The translations under genes were made by a program, and so were the position numbers. A stretch of 64,000 nt of DNA from Onthophagus taurus. Its lineage: Eukaryota > Arthropoda > Insecta > Coleoptera > Scarabaeidae. The stretch spans positions 23,994,001 through 24,058,000 of the forward strand of contig NC_091976.1 of NCBI RefSeq assembly GCF_036711975.1. The letters are read 5' to 3'. Shown here in pieces: positions 11,471 through 22,615 of the stretch (its first letter is position 1; every line of letters begins with the position of its first letter). The notes beneath the pieces are model-generated. The model was not told the DNA's origin and ran no database searches. It was given only the letters and a program-made list of their open reading frames with translations.

Positions 11471-11525
11471 GAAAAACCCCGTTTATGCAGGTTTCATTTC
11501 ATCTTGTAATTCGTTAAGTAAGACG

Positions 11526-14500
11526 ATGGCTGATACGGTATTTCGCGCGAGATCTTTAGGAACCCCCGCTGAAGGAGTTCGCGATCAATACGCCGATGGA
11601 AAAGCCGCGAGAGTTTGGCAAGTTTTTATTGGAGATCAAAAATCTCGTACACAAAATTACAAGAATTTCTTATTAAATTTGTTAAAGAAGAAAGGATGTA
11701 AAAGAATTTTAGATGTTGCGTGTGGAACAGGGTAAATAAATATATATTCATATTTTCATTTAAATAATTACATTTTGAGTAGAATTGATTCGGTTTGGTT
11801 ACTTGAAGAAGGATTTGAAGTGATTTCCGTGGACGCTTCTGATAAAATGTTAAAATATGCTTTACAAACTCGTTGGGCACGAAGAAAGGAAGCGGCTTTT
11901 GACAAATGGAGTAAATTTTATTTAATTAAGTTTGATTTTTTTTTAATATTTTTTTTTTAGTTATTGAGGAAGCAAATTGGTTAACACTTTATGATGACAT
12001 TCGCGAGCATATTGGGGGTGGATTTGATGCCGTGATTTGTTTAGGAAATTCTTTCGCCCACATGATGGATTCTTATGGTGATCAACGCGAACAAAAGTAA
12101 GAAAAACAATTTTAATCTCGATTAATTTAGTGACGTGGATAAAACCAAGAAGTAAACACATTACTGATATTGAAATGATGTAATAAACCGATAAGATAAT
12201 ATTAATTAATAATGTTTCTTTAATTTTCTTTTAGGCAAGCGTTAAAGAATTTCGAAAAATGCGTTAAACCCGGTGGCCTTTTATTAATCGACCATAGAAA
12301 TTACGATTATATCATTAATACGGGAAAAACACCAGCTAAATGTTTATATTACAACGTAATTAAAAATACTTTTGCAATGCTGGTTTTAAATCATTTATTT
12401 TTAGAGCGCACATATGACTGATATTAAAACTTCAGTTTTATTTGAAGCCGGTCGTCCCGCTATGGTTATGATGGATTATTTAATCAACGTTTCTGAACAA
12501 GAAAAAAATAAGCCGATTAATGAAGATGATATAAGGTATATAAAAAGAATTTGTTTTATTTATAAAGTAAAACCTCGATATAACAGATTAATACGGGAAA
12601 GTGACTGTCCAATATCGAACTATATTGTAATATAGAATCTATGAATTCTTCATATTTTCGTATTTTTCTCGATATTTTCGCATCTGGGAGCAAAAGTGAA
12701 AGAGAATAATATTGTTAAGGTTAAAATTTGCTACAACTTTTGTTCTAAAAGTATTTTTGTAATATGCTCCGAATCGCGAATGTTAGTATTACCAACATAT
12801 AAAACTACGAATTCAGCAAATTTTCGTATTTTCGTATTTTTGTTGATATTTTCGCATCTGACAGTAAAAGTGGAAGAGAGCAATATTGCTAAGAGTAAAA
12901 ATAGCTACAACTTTCGTTTCAAAAGAAAATTTGTAATATGCTCCGTTTCCCGAATGCTACCATTAACAACTTGAAAAAGCGACAAATTCATACAATTTTC
13001 CTATTTTTCTCGATATTGACGCATATGAGAGCAAAAGTGAAATAGAGCAATATTGTTAAGGATAAAATTTGCTACAACTTTTGTTCTAAAAGTTTTATTA
13101 TAATATGCTCCGAGTCCCCAGTGCTACCATTACCAACATATAAAACTACGAATTCGTCAATTTTTCATATTTTCGTATTTTTCTCGATATTTTCGCATCT
13201 GAGAGCAAAAGCAAAAGAGAGCAATATTGTTAAGAATAAAATTTGCTACAACTTTTGTTCTAAAAGTTTTTTTGAAATATGATCCGAATCCCCAGTGCTG
13301 TCATTACCAACATAAAAACTACGAATTCAGCAAAATTTCATATTTTCGTATTTTTCTCGCTATTTTCGCATCTGAGAGCAAAAGTGAAAGAGAGCAATAT
13401 TGTTAAGAATAATGTTTGCTACCACTTTTGTGTTGAAAGTTTTTTTGTAACATGCTCAAAATCCGAAGTGTCACCATTAACTTGTAAAACTGCGAAATTC
13501 ATCAAATTCTCATATTTTCGTATTTTTCTCGATATTTTTGCATCTGAGACCAAAAGGGAAAGAGATCAATATTGATAAATATAAAATTTGCTACAACTTT
13601 TGTTTTAAAAGTTTTATTGTATTACGATCCGAATCTCCAGTGCTACCATTAGCAACATATAAAACTACGAATTCGTCAATTTTTCATATTTTCGCATTTT
13701 TCTCGATATTTTTGCATCTGAGAGCAAAAGTAAAAGAGAGCAATATTGTTAAGAATAAAATTTGCTACAACTTTTGTTCTAAAAGTTTTTTTTAAATATG
13801 ATCCGAATCCCCAGTGCTACCATTACCAACATATAAAACTACGAATTCAGCAAATTTTCATATTTTCGTATTTTTCTTGATATTTTCGCATCTGAGAGCA
13901 AAAGTGGAAGAGAGCAATATTGCTAAGAATAAAATTAGCTACAACTTTCGTTTCAAAAGAAAATTTGTAATATGCTCCGTTTCCCGAATACTACCATTAA
14001 CTACTTGAAAAAGCAACAAATTCATCCAATTTTCATATTTTCCTATTTTTCTCGATATTGGCGCATCTGAGAGCAAAAATGAAAGAGAGCAATATTGTTA
14101 AGGTTAAAATTTGCTGTAACTTTTGTTCTAAAAGTTTTATTATAATATGCTCCGAGTCCCCAGTGCTACCATTACCAACATATAAAACTACGAATTCAGC
14201 AAAATTTCATATTTTTGTATTTTTCTTGATATTTTCGCATCTGAGAGCAAAAGCAAAAGAGAGCGATATTGTTAAGAATAAAATTTGCTACAACTTTTGT
14301 TCTAAAAGTTTTTTTGAAATGTGATCCGAATCCCCACCATTACCAACATATAAAACTACGTATTCAGCAAATTTTCATATTTTCGTATTTTTCTTGATAT
14401 TTTCGCATCTGAGAGCAAAAGTGGAAGAGAGCAATATTGCTAAGAATAAAATTAGCTACAACTTTCGTTTCAAAAGAAAATTGGTAATATGCTCCGTTTC

Positions 14501-15006
14501 CCGAATGTTACCATTAACAACTTGAAAAAGCAACAAATTCATCCAATTTTCATATGTTCCTATTTTTCTCGATATTGTCGCATCTGAGAACAAAAGTGAA
14601 AGAGAGCAATATTGTTAAGGATAAAATTTGCTACAACTTTTGTTATAATATGCTGCGAATCCCGAGTTACCATTAACAACATTTTTAAAATTGTCACATT
14701 TTCGTATTTTTCTCAGAACACTTTAGAACTAGAAACCGTACGTTTCTTAAGACTGCTATAGGAAGGCCCACGTTATATCCGTTACATCGAGATTCGTTAT
14801 ATCGAGGTTTTTTTTGTATTTTAAAGAACTTTTTTTTTTGTAGTGAATTTCGTTTATCTTATTATCCCCATCGATTGGAAGTGTTTAAAGCGATGCTATT
14901 GGAGGCTTTTAACAAGAAATGTATTCATAATTTATTCGGAGATTTTAAGAAATTAGAAGAAATCGAAACTCCAAACTTTTATATACACGTCGTTGAAAAA
15001 TTGTAA
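11526..15006 (+). CDS. GNMT: Glycine N-methyltransferase (6 exons)
   Basis: Model: exons 11526-11731, 11783-11910, 11961-12096, 12235-12355, 12405-12535 and 14844-15006; 294 residues, essentially the family length (human 295). All junctions are GT-AG and in frame. Key blocks: [19 protein letters not shown] at the N-terminus, SAM-binding LDVACGTG (62-69), [50 protein letters not shown], and [13 protein letters not shown] in the last exon. GNMT is a cytosolic enzyme that methylates glycine to sarcosine and buffers the SAM/SAH ratio. Exon 2 has a tandem GAGTAG acceptor (NAGNAG): the second AG gives the usual G-I-D-S, the first would insert one Arg. Intron 5 (2.3 kb) carries a transposon with tandem repeats; the other four introns are 49-138 nt. 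Confidence 0.97.
12565..14816. mobile_element. pogo-type non-autonomous element in GNMT intron 5
   Basis: The left end reads AAGTAAAACCTCGATATAAC (12565-12584) and the right end is its complement with a T-run variant (14796-14816). TA dinucleotides flank both (12563-12564, 14817-14818), as expected for Tc1/mariner/pogo TA duplications. The interior is about 12 tandem repeats (12,640-14,690) plus a short fragment of the CTAGAA hairpin (about 14,728-14,755). It has no transposase. The same terminus, next to one repeat unit and a hairpin, recurs at 62.1-62.5 kb. Confidence 0.82.
12640..14690 (+). repeat. ~173-bp tandem repeat, about 12 copies
   Basis: Each unit contains a 'GATATTTTCGCATCTGAGAG' block followed by 'AGAGCAATATTGTTAAGAAT' and 'TTTGCTACAACTTTTGTTCT'. 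The first block recurs near 12,670, 12,847, 13,013, 13,186, 13,360, 13,533, 13,707, 13,880, 14,053, 14,228, 14,396 and 14,567, a spacing close to 173 bp. At least two unit subtypes alternate (one with AAAAGTTTTT, one with CAAAAGAAAATTTG). The open frames across the array are incidental. Confidence 0.93.
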
Positions 15007-15490
15007 AAAGAAGCGATTGTAAATAAGTTATTTTTAATAAAAACAAATTTAACTTGATTTAAAGGTAATTAGTCTTAATTTAGATTTTGAACAGATTTTG
15101 TTTATGGATTCGAACCTAAAATGAAAGTAACACATTGCAAAATTTCTTATAAATATTAATTTCAATTCGAATTTATGTGTTTGTGTGTTTTTACGCAATT
15201 AGAATTGAAAGTAAAAAAAAGGTTTAATTATATTTTGTATATTAATCTTATATTGGTACGTTTTGTGGGGGTCATCGAGAGTGCGGGAGTAGTCCAAAGA
15301 GTTTTATAGTGGGAGACACCTCCGGGTGTACCTGTTCAGTTGCGGGTCCAGCCGCTAAGGCAATCGACATCCGCATCTCGGTTGGTGAGGATCGTTTTCT
15401 CGATCCTCCGCGTTTTAAACCTTTTCCACCTCCTACTCCAACACACTCTACTTCTTCTTCCTTCTTGTATTAGTTGAAGTTTCTTACGCG
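15007..15490 (+). promoter_or_regulatory. GNMT 3' region and upstream/5' UTR of the bHLH gene
   Basis: 15,036-15,041 holds AATAAA for GNMT. From about 15,255 base composition rises, and a pyrimidine-rich leader (CTCC/CTTCTTC runs) leads to the ATG at 15,491. No TATA box was found. The interval is probably promoter plus 5' UTR. Confidence 0.45.
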
Positions 15491-16183
15491 ATGTTGTTCA
15501 ACGACGATCTCACCCACAGACTGTCTTTACCTTTGGACAGTCCAACATACACAACTGATTCAAATAATAACAGCGATTCCGATAAATCTTCGAGAGGTGA
15601 TAAATATTCGTTAAGACCAAGATCATCGAAACGAAGAAATACGATTTCGACCAATTTTGACGAAGACACATTAAAATCTGTTCAAATTGTTGGTAAAAAT
15701 AATAACGTGAAGGTGAAACAAACAAAACCGAAGCAAAAACCGGCACCTTTGAGTAAGTACAGGCGTAAAACGGCAAATGCAAGAGAAAGAAGTCGAATGA
15801 GAGAAATTAATCAAGCTTTTGAAACGTTGAGAAGGGCAGTTCCGCATATTTGTTCATCTCAAAACGGGGCGAATGAAAAATTAACGAAGATAACAACTTT
15901 AAGATTGGCGATGAAATATATTTCTTCGTTGAGTGCAGTGTTAAGTGGTGCGGAGACGACCCAAGACTTGTTTTCGGATTGTTCCGAGTTGGATTGTTTC
16001 TTATTGGAATCAGATGGTGAATCTTTACCTTTACACTCGGATTTTTCTGATCATTCGTTGACCCCGGCCGATTTTTCGGTCGATTTCCCGGACGATTCTT
16101 TAACAACAGCCGATTTCGACCCGGTTTCGCCCGATTTCGGCGATCACATAAATTTCGATCCGTTTTTAGGCGATTTCAGTTAG
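15491..16183 (+). CDS. dei: bHLH transcription factor, delilah-like (single exon)
   Basis: 230 residues, intronless, with no in-frame ATG upstream. Basic region at about 90-103 (YRRKTANARERSRMREIN) with the E-box-contacting NARER pattern; helix-loop-helix at about 104-151 (FETLRRAVPHI ... KLTKITTLRLAMKYISSL). The N-terminal half is Ser/Asn/Lys-rich. The C-terminal ~65 residues are acidic and contain a degenerate F-D/P repeat (DFSDHS, ADFSVDF, ADFDPVSPDF), a likely activation domain. RRKTANARERSRMREIN and the FLLESDGESL block point to delilah/taxi, a tendon and wing-attachment factor in Drosophila. Another Atonal-superfamily member is possible; the bHLH call itself is firm. An AATAAA about 60 nt past the stop (near 16,250) and a second near 16,600 could end the transcript. 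Confidence 0.8.
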   Translation: MLFNDDLTHRLSLPLDSPTYTTDSNNNSDSDKSSRGDKYSLRPRSSKRRNTISTNFDEDTLKSVQIVGKNNNVKVKQTKPKQKPAPLSKYRRKTANARERSRMREINQAFETLRRAVPHICSSQNGANEKLTKITTLRLAMKYISSLSAVLSGAETTQDLFSDCSELDCFLLESDGESLPLHSDFSDHSLTPADFSVDFPDDSLTTADFDPVSPDFGDHINFDPFLGDFS

Positions 16184-17888
16184 TTTAAGACACTCGTTTT
16201 TTTTTAAGATAATCAAAGTGCCAATTTATCCGTCCTACAATTTGTATAAATAAATTTTAAGTTTTTTGGAAAAGAAATCTATTTATTTTTTAATTTGGGG
16301 TAAGATATTTTTGCTAAGAAAAAAATATTTTTACACGAAAAACCTATTTATTATTTTTTTTTTAATTATATTTTCTTTTTTACTATTATTTTTTTTATTA
16401 ATATTCTCGTGAATGATTTTCCAGTGCCAGTTGTTTTTTTTATTAAGTTTTTATTTTAATAAAATCAGTTTTATGTGATAAATATGTAAATAAGTAATTT
16501 GTAAGCTAGATTTTAATCTTTTTGTACATTTCTACACATTTTTTACGCTTTTTACTTGTGTAAATTACCCCTTTTTTTAATAATTAAGTTGAAATAAACA
16601 ATATTTTTTTATCCTCGACTTTCTTTTTTATTTCAATTTTATGGCATCATTTTTATATAAATCGATGGTAAGTAATTTTTAATATAACCTTTTTTCATTT
16701 TAAATTCAATCGCATTGGGTGTAAAAGAACACGATAACAATTCGCTTTCTTCGAGCTTCATGATATATATCCTTTTCTCGAACCGAGAGGTCTCCCCTTT
16801 TATTATTCCTTGCACATTTCGCGACCCGCTGCGTTGATATATAGGGTACAACTTGCACAATGCACGAATATAACAATTTGCGAACTGGTTTATTAAAACT
16901 AATTGCGATGTTTGCATTTCAAGATGTATTTATTAATAACACTCTCGTTATTAAGACAATATTATCATACAAGTTTACAAATTGCATTACAAAGTTCACT
17001 TCTTATGCTTTTAGTTGTTCTTAACGACAAAAATTTATTTATTTATAATGCGATTGCAAAATAATAAATTAAAACATAATCTAGCTTAACAATACCAATG
17101 CTAGATGGGGTTATCGTCTAGTTATGGACTAAATCAAGTTTGTAACAAAACCTAGCTTGCGATTAAAATTATATCAACCTAAATGCACCTCAGCATTACC
17201 AGGTGAAGTTGTACATCTTTGGACTAATTAACTTACAATTGGTCATCATGTGTTAGACTCAGACTTTGTGATCACATCATATTTAGGCATCCTTGCTTAC
17301 TATATTTATCTAACTGTATACAAAAATCTCTAAATAAAGCATTTAAAGAAATAAAGAGTAGGAAGCAATTGAAGCTTCTTCTTCTTATCAAAAGCCTTAT
17401 GACTTGTTATGAAGCTTCGTAATTCCTGGTTCTGCTTCTCCTGTGATACTGAGGTCCAACTGTTATTGCATCGCTTTGAAGATCTTCCTATCGGCTTTTT
17501 TTTGTATGTTTTACCATTTCTTGTACATTTTGCCAGGCATGACTGATCTATTCGTGCTACATGTTCATTTCATTCTCGTTATCTCTGCCGCACTCATCTG
17601 ACCATGTCTGGGGTGATGGATTTTTCTCTTTTCTTAAAGTAACTGGTAGTATCTGCTGAACGCTTTTGAGAAATTCAGAGAAACCATTAAGAATAGACTC
17701 TGATGGACTCCACCAGAAAGATATGTTCACCATGCACATTATTAGTGGTGGGTTTTGGCCGGATATTAAAAACCTATTACTTAGTACTCCACCATTCACA
17801 GGAATTAGTATCTCTTTTAGGCGTTGGACACTGCAGGTATCTAATAATCAAGTTCAAACCAAATACGACCTTTTTCATTGAATACAAC
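16184..17888. other. Intergenic interval after the bHLH gene
   Basis: T-rich 3' UTR-like sequence to about 16,620, then unremarkable AT-rich DNA. A frame at 17,799-17,557 (minus) has some coding flavour but I do not recognise it. Nothing else can be supported. Confidence 0.4.
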
Positions 17889-19735
17889 TTTATTTATATC
17901 AGGTTTGTCATTAACAACCTCATTGTAACAATCCCAATACGATATATAAAATCTCTTGTTGCAGTTTCGCCTAGTTTTCTTCTCTTCGCTTGTAATTCAT
18001 CATCACATTCATTACTAACAGAACTGTCGCTGTTATAACTTTTGATTATTAATTAAAGTATCCTGTTTTTAATGCAAAAACCCGTTTTGAAAAATCAGTT
18101 TCAGTTCTTGAGAAATAAATTTTTGAAATGAACGACAATTTTTTCGAATTTTACAATTTTCGCCGATTAAGTTTTAAAAATTCGTATAAAATCGATTGCT
18201 AGGAATATGAGTATGAAAATTTCCCAAAATGGTAATAAGAGTGTCCTCTTTCCAATGAACCAACCCGTATTGAAAAATAACTTTTAGGTTTTGAGAAAAC
18301 AATATTTGAAGTTTTAATAAAATTTTCGATGTTGCGATTTTCATCGATAATTTACAAAATTCGCTATAAACTTAATTTCTTGAAGGACCCTTGTGGAAAT
18401 ATCACCAATTATTAATTAAAGTATCCTCTTTTTAATGCAAAAAGCCGTTTTGAAAAATCACTTTTTTATTTTGAGAAATAAATTTTTGGAATGATCGACA
18501 ATTTTTTTCGAATTTTGCAATTTTCGCCGATTAAGTTTTAAAAATTCGTTTAAAATCCAATTCTTGGAATATGAGTATGAAAATTTCCCAAAGTGTTAAT
18601 AAGAGTGTCCTCTTTCCAATGAACCAACACGTTTTGAAAACTAACTTTTAGTTTTTGAGAAAACAATATTTAAAGTTTTGCTAAAATTTTCGATGTTGCA
18701 ATTTTCATCGATAACTTTCAAAATTCGCTATAAAATTTATTTCTTGAAGGATCCTAGTGAAAATATCATCAATTATTAATTAAAGTGTCCTCTTTTTAAT
18801 GCAACAAGCCGTTTTGAAAAATCACTGTCAGTTGTTGGGAAATAAAGTTTTGAAGTGATCGACAATTTTTTCGAATTTTGCAATTTTCGCCGATTAAGTT
18901 TTAAAAATTCGTATAAAATCGATTTCTTGAAATATGAGTATGAAAATTTCCCAAAATGGTAATAAGAGTGTCCTCTTTCCAATGAACCAACCCGTATTGA
19001 AAAATAACTTTTAGTTTTTGAGAAAACAATATTTAAAGTTTTGATAAAATTTTCGATGTTGCAATTTTCATCGATAACTTTCAAAATTCGCTATAAAATT
19101 AATTTCTTGAAGGATCCTATTGAAAATATCATCAACTATTAATTAAAGTATCCTGTTTTTAATGCAAAAAGCCGTTTTGAAAAATCACTTTCAGTTCTTG
19201 AGAAATAAATTTTTGAAATGAACGAAAATTTTTTCGATTTTGCAATTTTCGCCGATTAAGTTTTAAAAATTCGTATAAAATCCATTTCTTGGATTATGAG
19301 TATGCAAAAAAAAAGTTAATAAAAGTGTCCTCTTTGCAATGAACCAACTCGTTTTGAAAAATTACTTTTAGTTTTTGAGAAAACAATATTTAAAGTTTTA
19401 ATAAAATTTTCGATATTGCAATTTTCATCGATAACTTTCAAAATTCGCTATAAAATTTATTTCTTTAAGGATCCTTGTGGAAATATCACCAATTATTAAT
19501 TAAAGTAACCTCTTTTTAATGCAAAAAGTCGTTTTGAAAAATCACTTTCAGTTCTTGAGAAATAAATTTTTGAAATGATCACTTTAGAAATGTATCAGAA
19601 ATTATAACCATAATGGCCGGATAGATATTCCGGATAACCGGATATTCGACCGAAGGGGATGCCGAATATCCGGTATTCGGCTTTTCGTAAAATCACATTA
19701 TCATTTGTTAACCTTCAAAGTTGTTGTTAAAGTAA
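17889..19735 (-). mobile_element. hAT-derived fragment with internal minisatellite (copy 1)
   Basis: 17,889-18,040, read on the minus strand, resembles the acidic linker of ZBED-like hAT transposases (SDSSVSNECDDELQAKRRKL). It matches, in opposite orientation, 41,110-41,260 of the second copy. The other end (about 19,590-19,735) contains CCGGATATTCGG-type motifs matched by 39,780-39,900. Between them lies the minisatellite. The transposase is otherwise gone. Confidence 0.7.
18040..19590 (+). repeat. ~360-bp dimeric minisatellite, about 4.3 copies
   Basis: Two related halves of about 180 bp alternate. Half A carries 'GCCGTTTTGAAAAATCACTT' and 'GCCGATTAAGTTTTAAAAAT'; half B carries 'GTGTCCTCTTTCCAATGAAC' and 'TTTTCATCGATAACTTTCAA'. 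The A anchor recurs near 18,091, 18,450, 18,810, 19,170 and 19,530. The same array occurs inverted at 40,036-41,110. Confidence 0.92.
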
Positions 19736-20003
19736 TCAGATACTTTATTTCGAGTGTCTAAAACGATTTCTAAAACTACAATTTTTGGTAACTTATTTTA
19801 AATATTAAATAAATATAATATTACAATAAAAATTACTTTAAATTAAGCGATCTATCTAAAATAAAGTTATGTCACATTATTAAGTTATTTGCTTTAAAAC
19901 TTGAGTTCTAATCAACTCCTAAAACAAACAAATAAACTTCTTAAATTCTTATCTCTCTTCATAACTTGAAAATCCTTTCAGTATTGAACACATCTTTTAC
20001 AAA

Positions 20004-20805
20004 ATGTTACCAAAAATAATTCAATTCGTACTTTTCGTTTTAATTCCTTCCATGAAAAGTGAAACTTTGAATTGCGGAGGTATTTAATAACAATTACTTA
20101 TTTAATTAAATAAAATTATTCTTTTTAGATAATGAGTTAAGTTCACCTCAAAATTTTCAATCAAACGTAGATCAATTTTTATACTTTAATTGGTCCCCAC
20201 CAGAATCGTACGAAACATGTGAAGTCGAATACGAACTTCATATTAATAATTTAAACACTTCGGAATATCTTACTCCTGTAATAAACACTTTTGATCGAGA
20301 ATATGTTTATGATTATGAGAAGGATGGGCATATTTGTATTCATGTAAGATCGAAAGTTTATGCTATTTTTGATGGGGAATCAGATCCGGTTTACACAACA
20401 AATTTTTTGGGTAAATTTCAAAAATTATTTAATTAATTAATTAATAATATTCGATTAAAAATTTTATTTGTAGATCCTACGATTGAATTAGGACCACCGT
20501 CAAGTTTAACAATCGAAAACTCATCATCTTCATTAAAATTAAACTGGACAACACCGGAGGGTTACGAAAAATGTCGAGCTTATTTTATGTTTTTCATTAA
20601 AATAATATTAATTAACGCGGAAGAAACCGTTTTAATGACAAATGTTGCTGGATATGCATATTCTTATATTTACCAAGAAAACGACTTAAATGATTGTCAA
20701 GAAGCCGCCGTTGAAGTCGTTGGTTATTATAGAGGAATGCCAGGACATGCAATTTCAAAAACTATAATTTTTGGGCCCGATTGTAAACAAAAATTACCTT
20801 ATTAA
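20004..20805 (+). CDS. Secreted double FN3-like protein, paralogue 1 (3 exons)
   Basis: Model: exons 20004-20079, 20129-20410, 20474-20805; 229 residues; every intron is phase 1. A hydrophobic N-terminal signal peptide (IIQFVLFVLIPS) is followed by two beta-sandwich domains, each with an FN3-type core: FNWSPPESYETC ... NTSEYLTPV ... HICIHVRSKVYA, then LNWTTPEGYEKC ... DCQEAAVEVVGYYRG. Six cysteines follow a fixed plan shared with the two paralogues at 31.6-33.5 kb: one before domain 1, two in each domain (after P-P-x-x-Y-E-x, and late in the domain), and one at the C-terminus (PDCKQ). The last exon contains what is a separate fourth exon in the paralogues, so an intron was lost here. Function is unknown; an extracellular, disulphide-bonded binding protein is the reasonable reading. 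Confidence 0.85.
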
Positions 20806-21234
20806 TTGTTTCTTTTAAAAATAAAAATCTACAACAATGAACAATTCCCCCTTAATTCCGCTAATTAATCGTGAATAGGCAATTACTCTGGTAGATTCAA
20901 TTCGGTAGTTTGGTTCTTCTGTGGTCGATGGCGTCGTGCTGTGCCATCAGACGGCGGCAACGGCCCCATAAGACTAATTAATTATTGTAGTTGTTGTGGC
21001 CACGCTGATATCTCAGCTCTCCTCTAATCAATTATTAAGGTCTCTCGGACCAGTTATTAATAACGAATCGCATACCAAACTAAGACAGATCGTTACTATA
21101 AACTCTGATAGCAATGACAACTAAAATTTTTTTTCATATCATGAAAAAGTCACGATAATAAAGTCATCATAATAAATATTTTTGATAATTTATTATTTTT
21201 TTATGGACAGCTGTTCACACCGTTGTGTTCTGTC
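20806..21234. other. Intergenic interval, no feature recognised
   Basis: Begins with the 3' UTR of the FN3 gene. A GC-richer 150-bp patch (20,915-21,070) stands out but has no frame. Confidence 0.4.
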
Positions 21235-21560
21235 TTATTGTTAGTTAGTTCTAGTTTTATTTCAATAAAAAAATACAACAATCTAGTGGTGAATAATAAT
21301 TAAAACTAGAGCTGACAGTAGTACTAGATTAACACTACACCCGAATGTTCCTAGTTCTAGGTCTAGTGTTAGTTCTAGTTTTAGATCAACAAAAATATGC
21401 AACATAGTGATATCTAGTATTACCTAGCACTGTCCCTAGAACTAACTAGAATCATTCGGATTTAGCCGAAATTTTCTTCTTCTAGGTCTAGTATTAGTTC
21501 AAGTTTTAGTTTAATGAAAAATATACGACAATATCAACGTTATTGTATAACCACTAAAAC
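21235..21560. repeat. CTAGAA-type hairpin repeat, degenerate copy
   Basis: Contains GTTAGTTCTAGTTTTA, CCCGAATGTTCCTAGTTCTAG and related arms of the same hairpin unit described at 6.7-7.75 kb, more diverged. Confidence 0.75.
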
Positions 21561-21657
21561 TAGGAGAACTTTCTCTATAATGACAGTTGACTGAGAAGTC
21601 AGAGTTCCTAGTCGATATTTCAGACGGATGCCTTATTCAGGAACTGATCCATTTTGT

Positions 21658-21708
21658 CTTTTGTGTCGGCCCTGATGAGTTTACTGTGATGTTAATGAAA
21701 CACAAGGG
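21658..21708 (+). ncRNA. Hammerhead-ribozyme-like core, unit 1
   Basis: Order of parts matches a hammerhead with open stem III: stem III 5' arm 21658-21666, cleavage triplet G-T-C ending at C17 (21667), CTGATGA (21672-21678), stem II (21679-21696, imperfect), GAAA (21697-21700), stem III 3' arm 21700-21708. Stem III gives nine pairs including two G-U. Stem I is only GGCC between C17 and CTGATGA, so it cannot fold within one copy; it is self-complementary and could form between two copies. Activity is unproven. Confidence 0.5.
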
Positions 21709-21958
21709 TATGCCCGTAAGGACAACCATTAGCGACTACTGGGTTTGACAGTAAAAGTCAGTAAAGCTTAATCTAATCCTAAACCTCATTGTCCAGAACG
21801 AATTGTTTGTCGTGACTGAAAACTCTAGCTTCTGCGGAATTGAGCGTTAAGGAGGACTTTCGTTATAATGACAGTTGACTGAAAAGTTATAGTTCCTCGT
21901 TAATAATTCAGACAGATGTCTTATTCAGGCACTGAACCATTCTGTCAGCAAACACCCA

Positions 21959-22012
21959 AACTTTTCTGTCGGCCTGATGAGTTGACTGTGATGTCAACGA
22001 ACCACAAAGGTA
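21959..22012 (+). ncRNA. Hammerhead-like core, unit 2 (mutated)
   Basis: CTGATGA at 21974-21980 and a perfect 6-bp stem II, but the invariant GAAA has become GAAC (21999-22002), which should inactivate it. Confidence 0.4.
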
Positions 22013-22261
22013 TGCCCGTAAGGACAACCATTAGCGACTACTGAGTATGACTGTAAAAGTCAGTAAAGCTTAATCTAATCCTGAACCTCAGTGTCCAGAA
22101 CGAAGTGTTTGTCGTGACTGAAAAGTCTAGCTTCTGCGGCCTTGAGCGTTAAGAAGGACTTGCCTTATAATGACAGTTGACTGAAAAGTTAGAGTTCCTC
22201 GTCAATATTTCAGACGGATGCCTTATTCAGGCACTGAACCATTCTGTCAGCAAACACCCAA

Positions 22262-22313
22262 ACTTTTCTGTCGGCCTGATGAGTTGACTGTGATGTCAAC
22301 GAAACACAAAGGT
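22262..22313 (+). ncRNA. Hammerhead-like core, unit 3
   Basis: GTC (C17 at 22272), CTGATGA (22276-22282), a perfect stem II GTTGAC/GTCAAC, GAAA (22301-22304), and a stem III of nine pairs out of ten with one C-C mismatch. Only GGC separates C17 from the CTGATGA box, so stem I is effectively absent. Confidence 0.45.
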
Positions 22314-22563
22314 ATGCCCGTAAGGACAACCATTAGCGACTACTGAGTATGACTGTAAAAGTCAGTAAAGCTTAATCTAATCCTGAACCTCAGTGTCCAG
22401 AACGAAGTGTTTGTCGTGACTGAAAAGTCTAACTTCTGCGGCCTTGAGCGTTAAGAAGGACTTGCCTTATAATGACAGTTGACTGACAAGTTAGAGTTCC
22501 TCGTCAATATTTCAGACGGATGCCTTATTCAGGCACTGAACCATTCTGTCAGCAAACACCCAA

Positions 22564-22615
22564 ACTTTTCTGTCGGTCTGATGAGTTGACTGTGATGTCA
22601 ACGAAACACAAAGGT
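22564..22615 (+). ncRNA. Hammerhead-like core, unit 4
   Basis: As unit 3, with CTGATGA at 22578-22584 and GAAA at 22603-22606. The GGC linker is GGT here. Confidence 0.45.

Noticed and set aside
12696-14324. A series of 60-98-residue frames in GNMT intron 5
   Set aside because: They are readings of the 173-bp tandem repeat, recurring with its period, and carry no function.
15100-15125. GGATTCGAACC resembling a tRNA T-arm
   Set aside because: No acceptor, D or anticodon arm can be paired around it.
15510-16106. Minus-strand frames opposite the bHLH gene
   Set aside because: They are shadows of the bHLH coding sequence in other frames.
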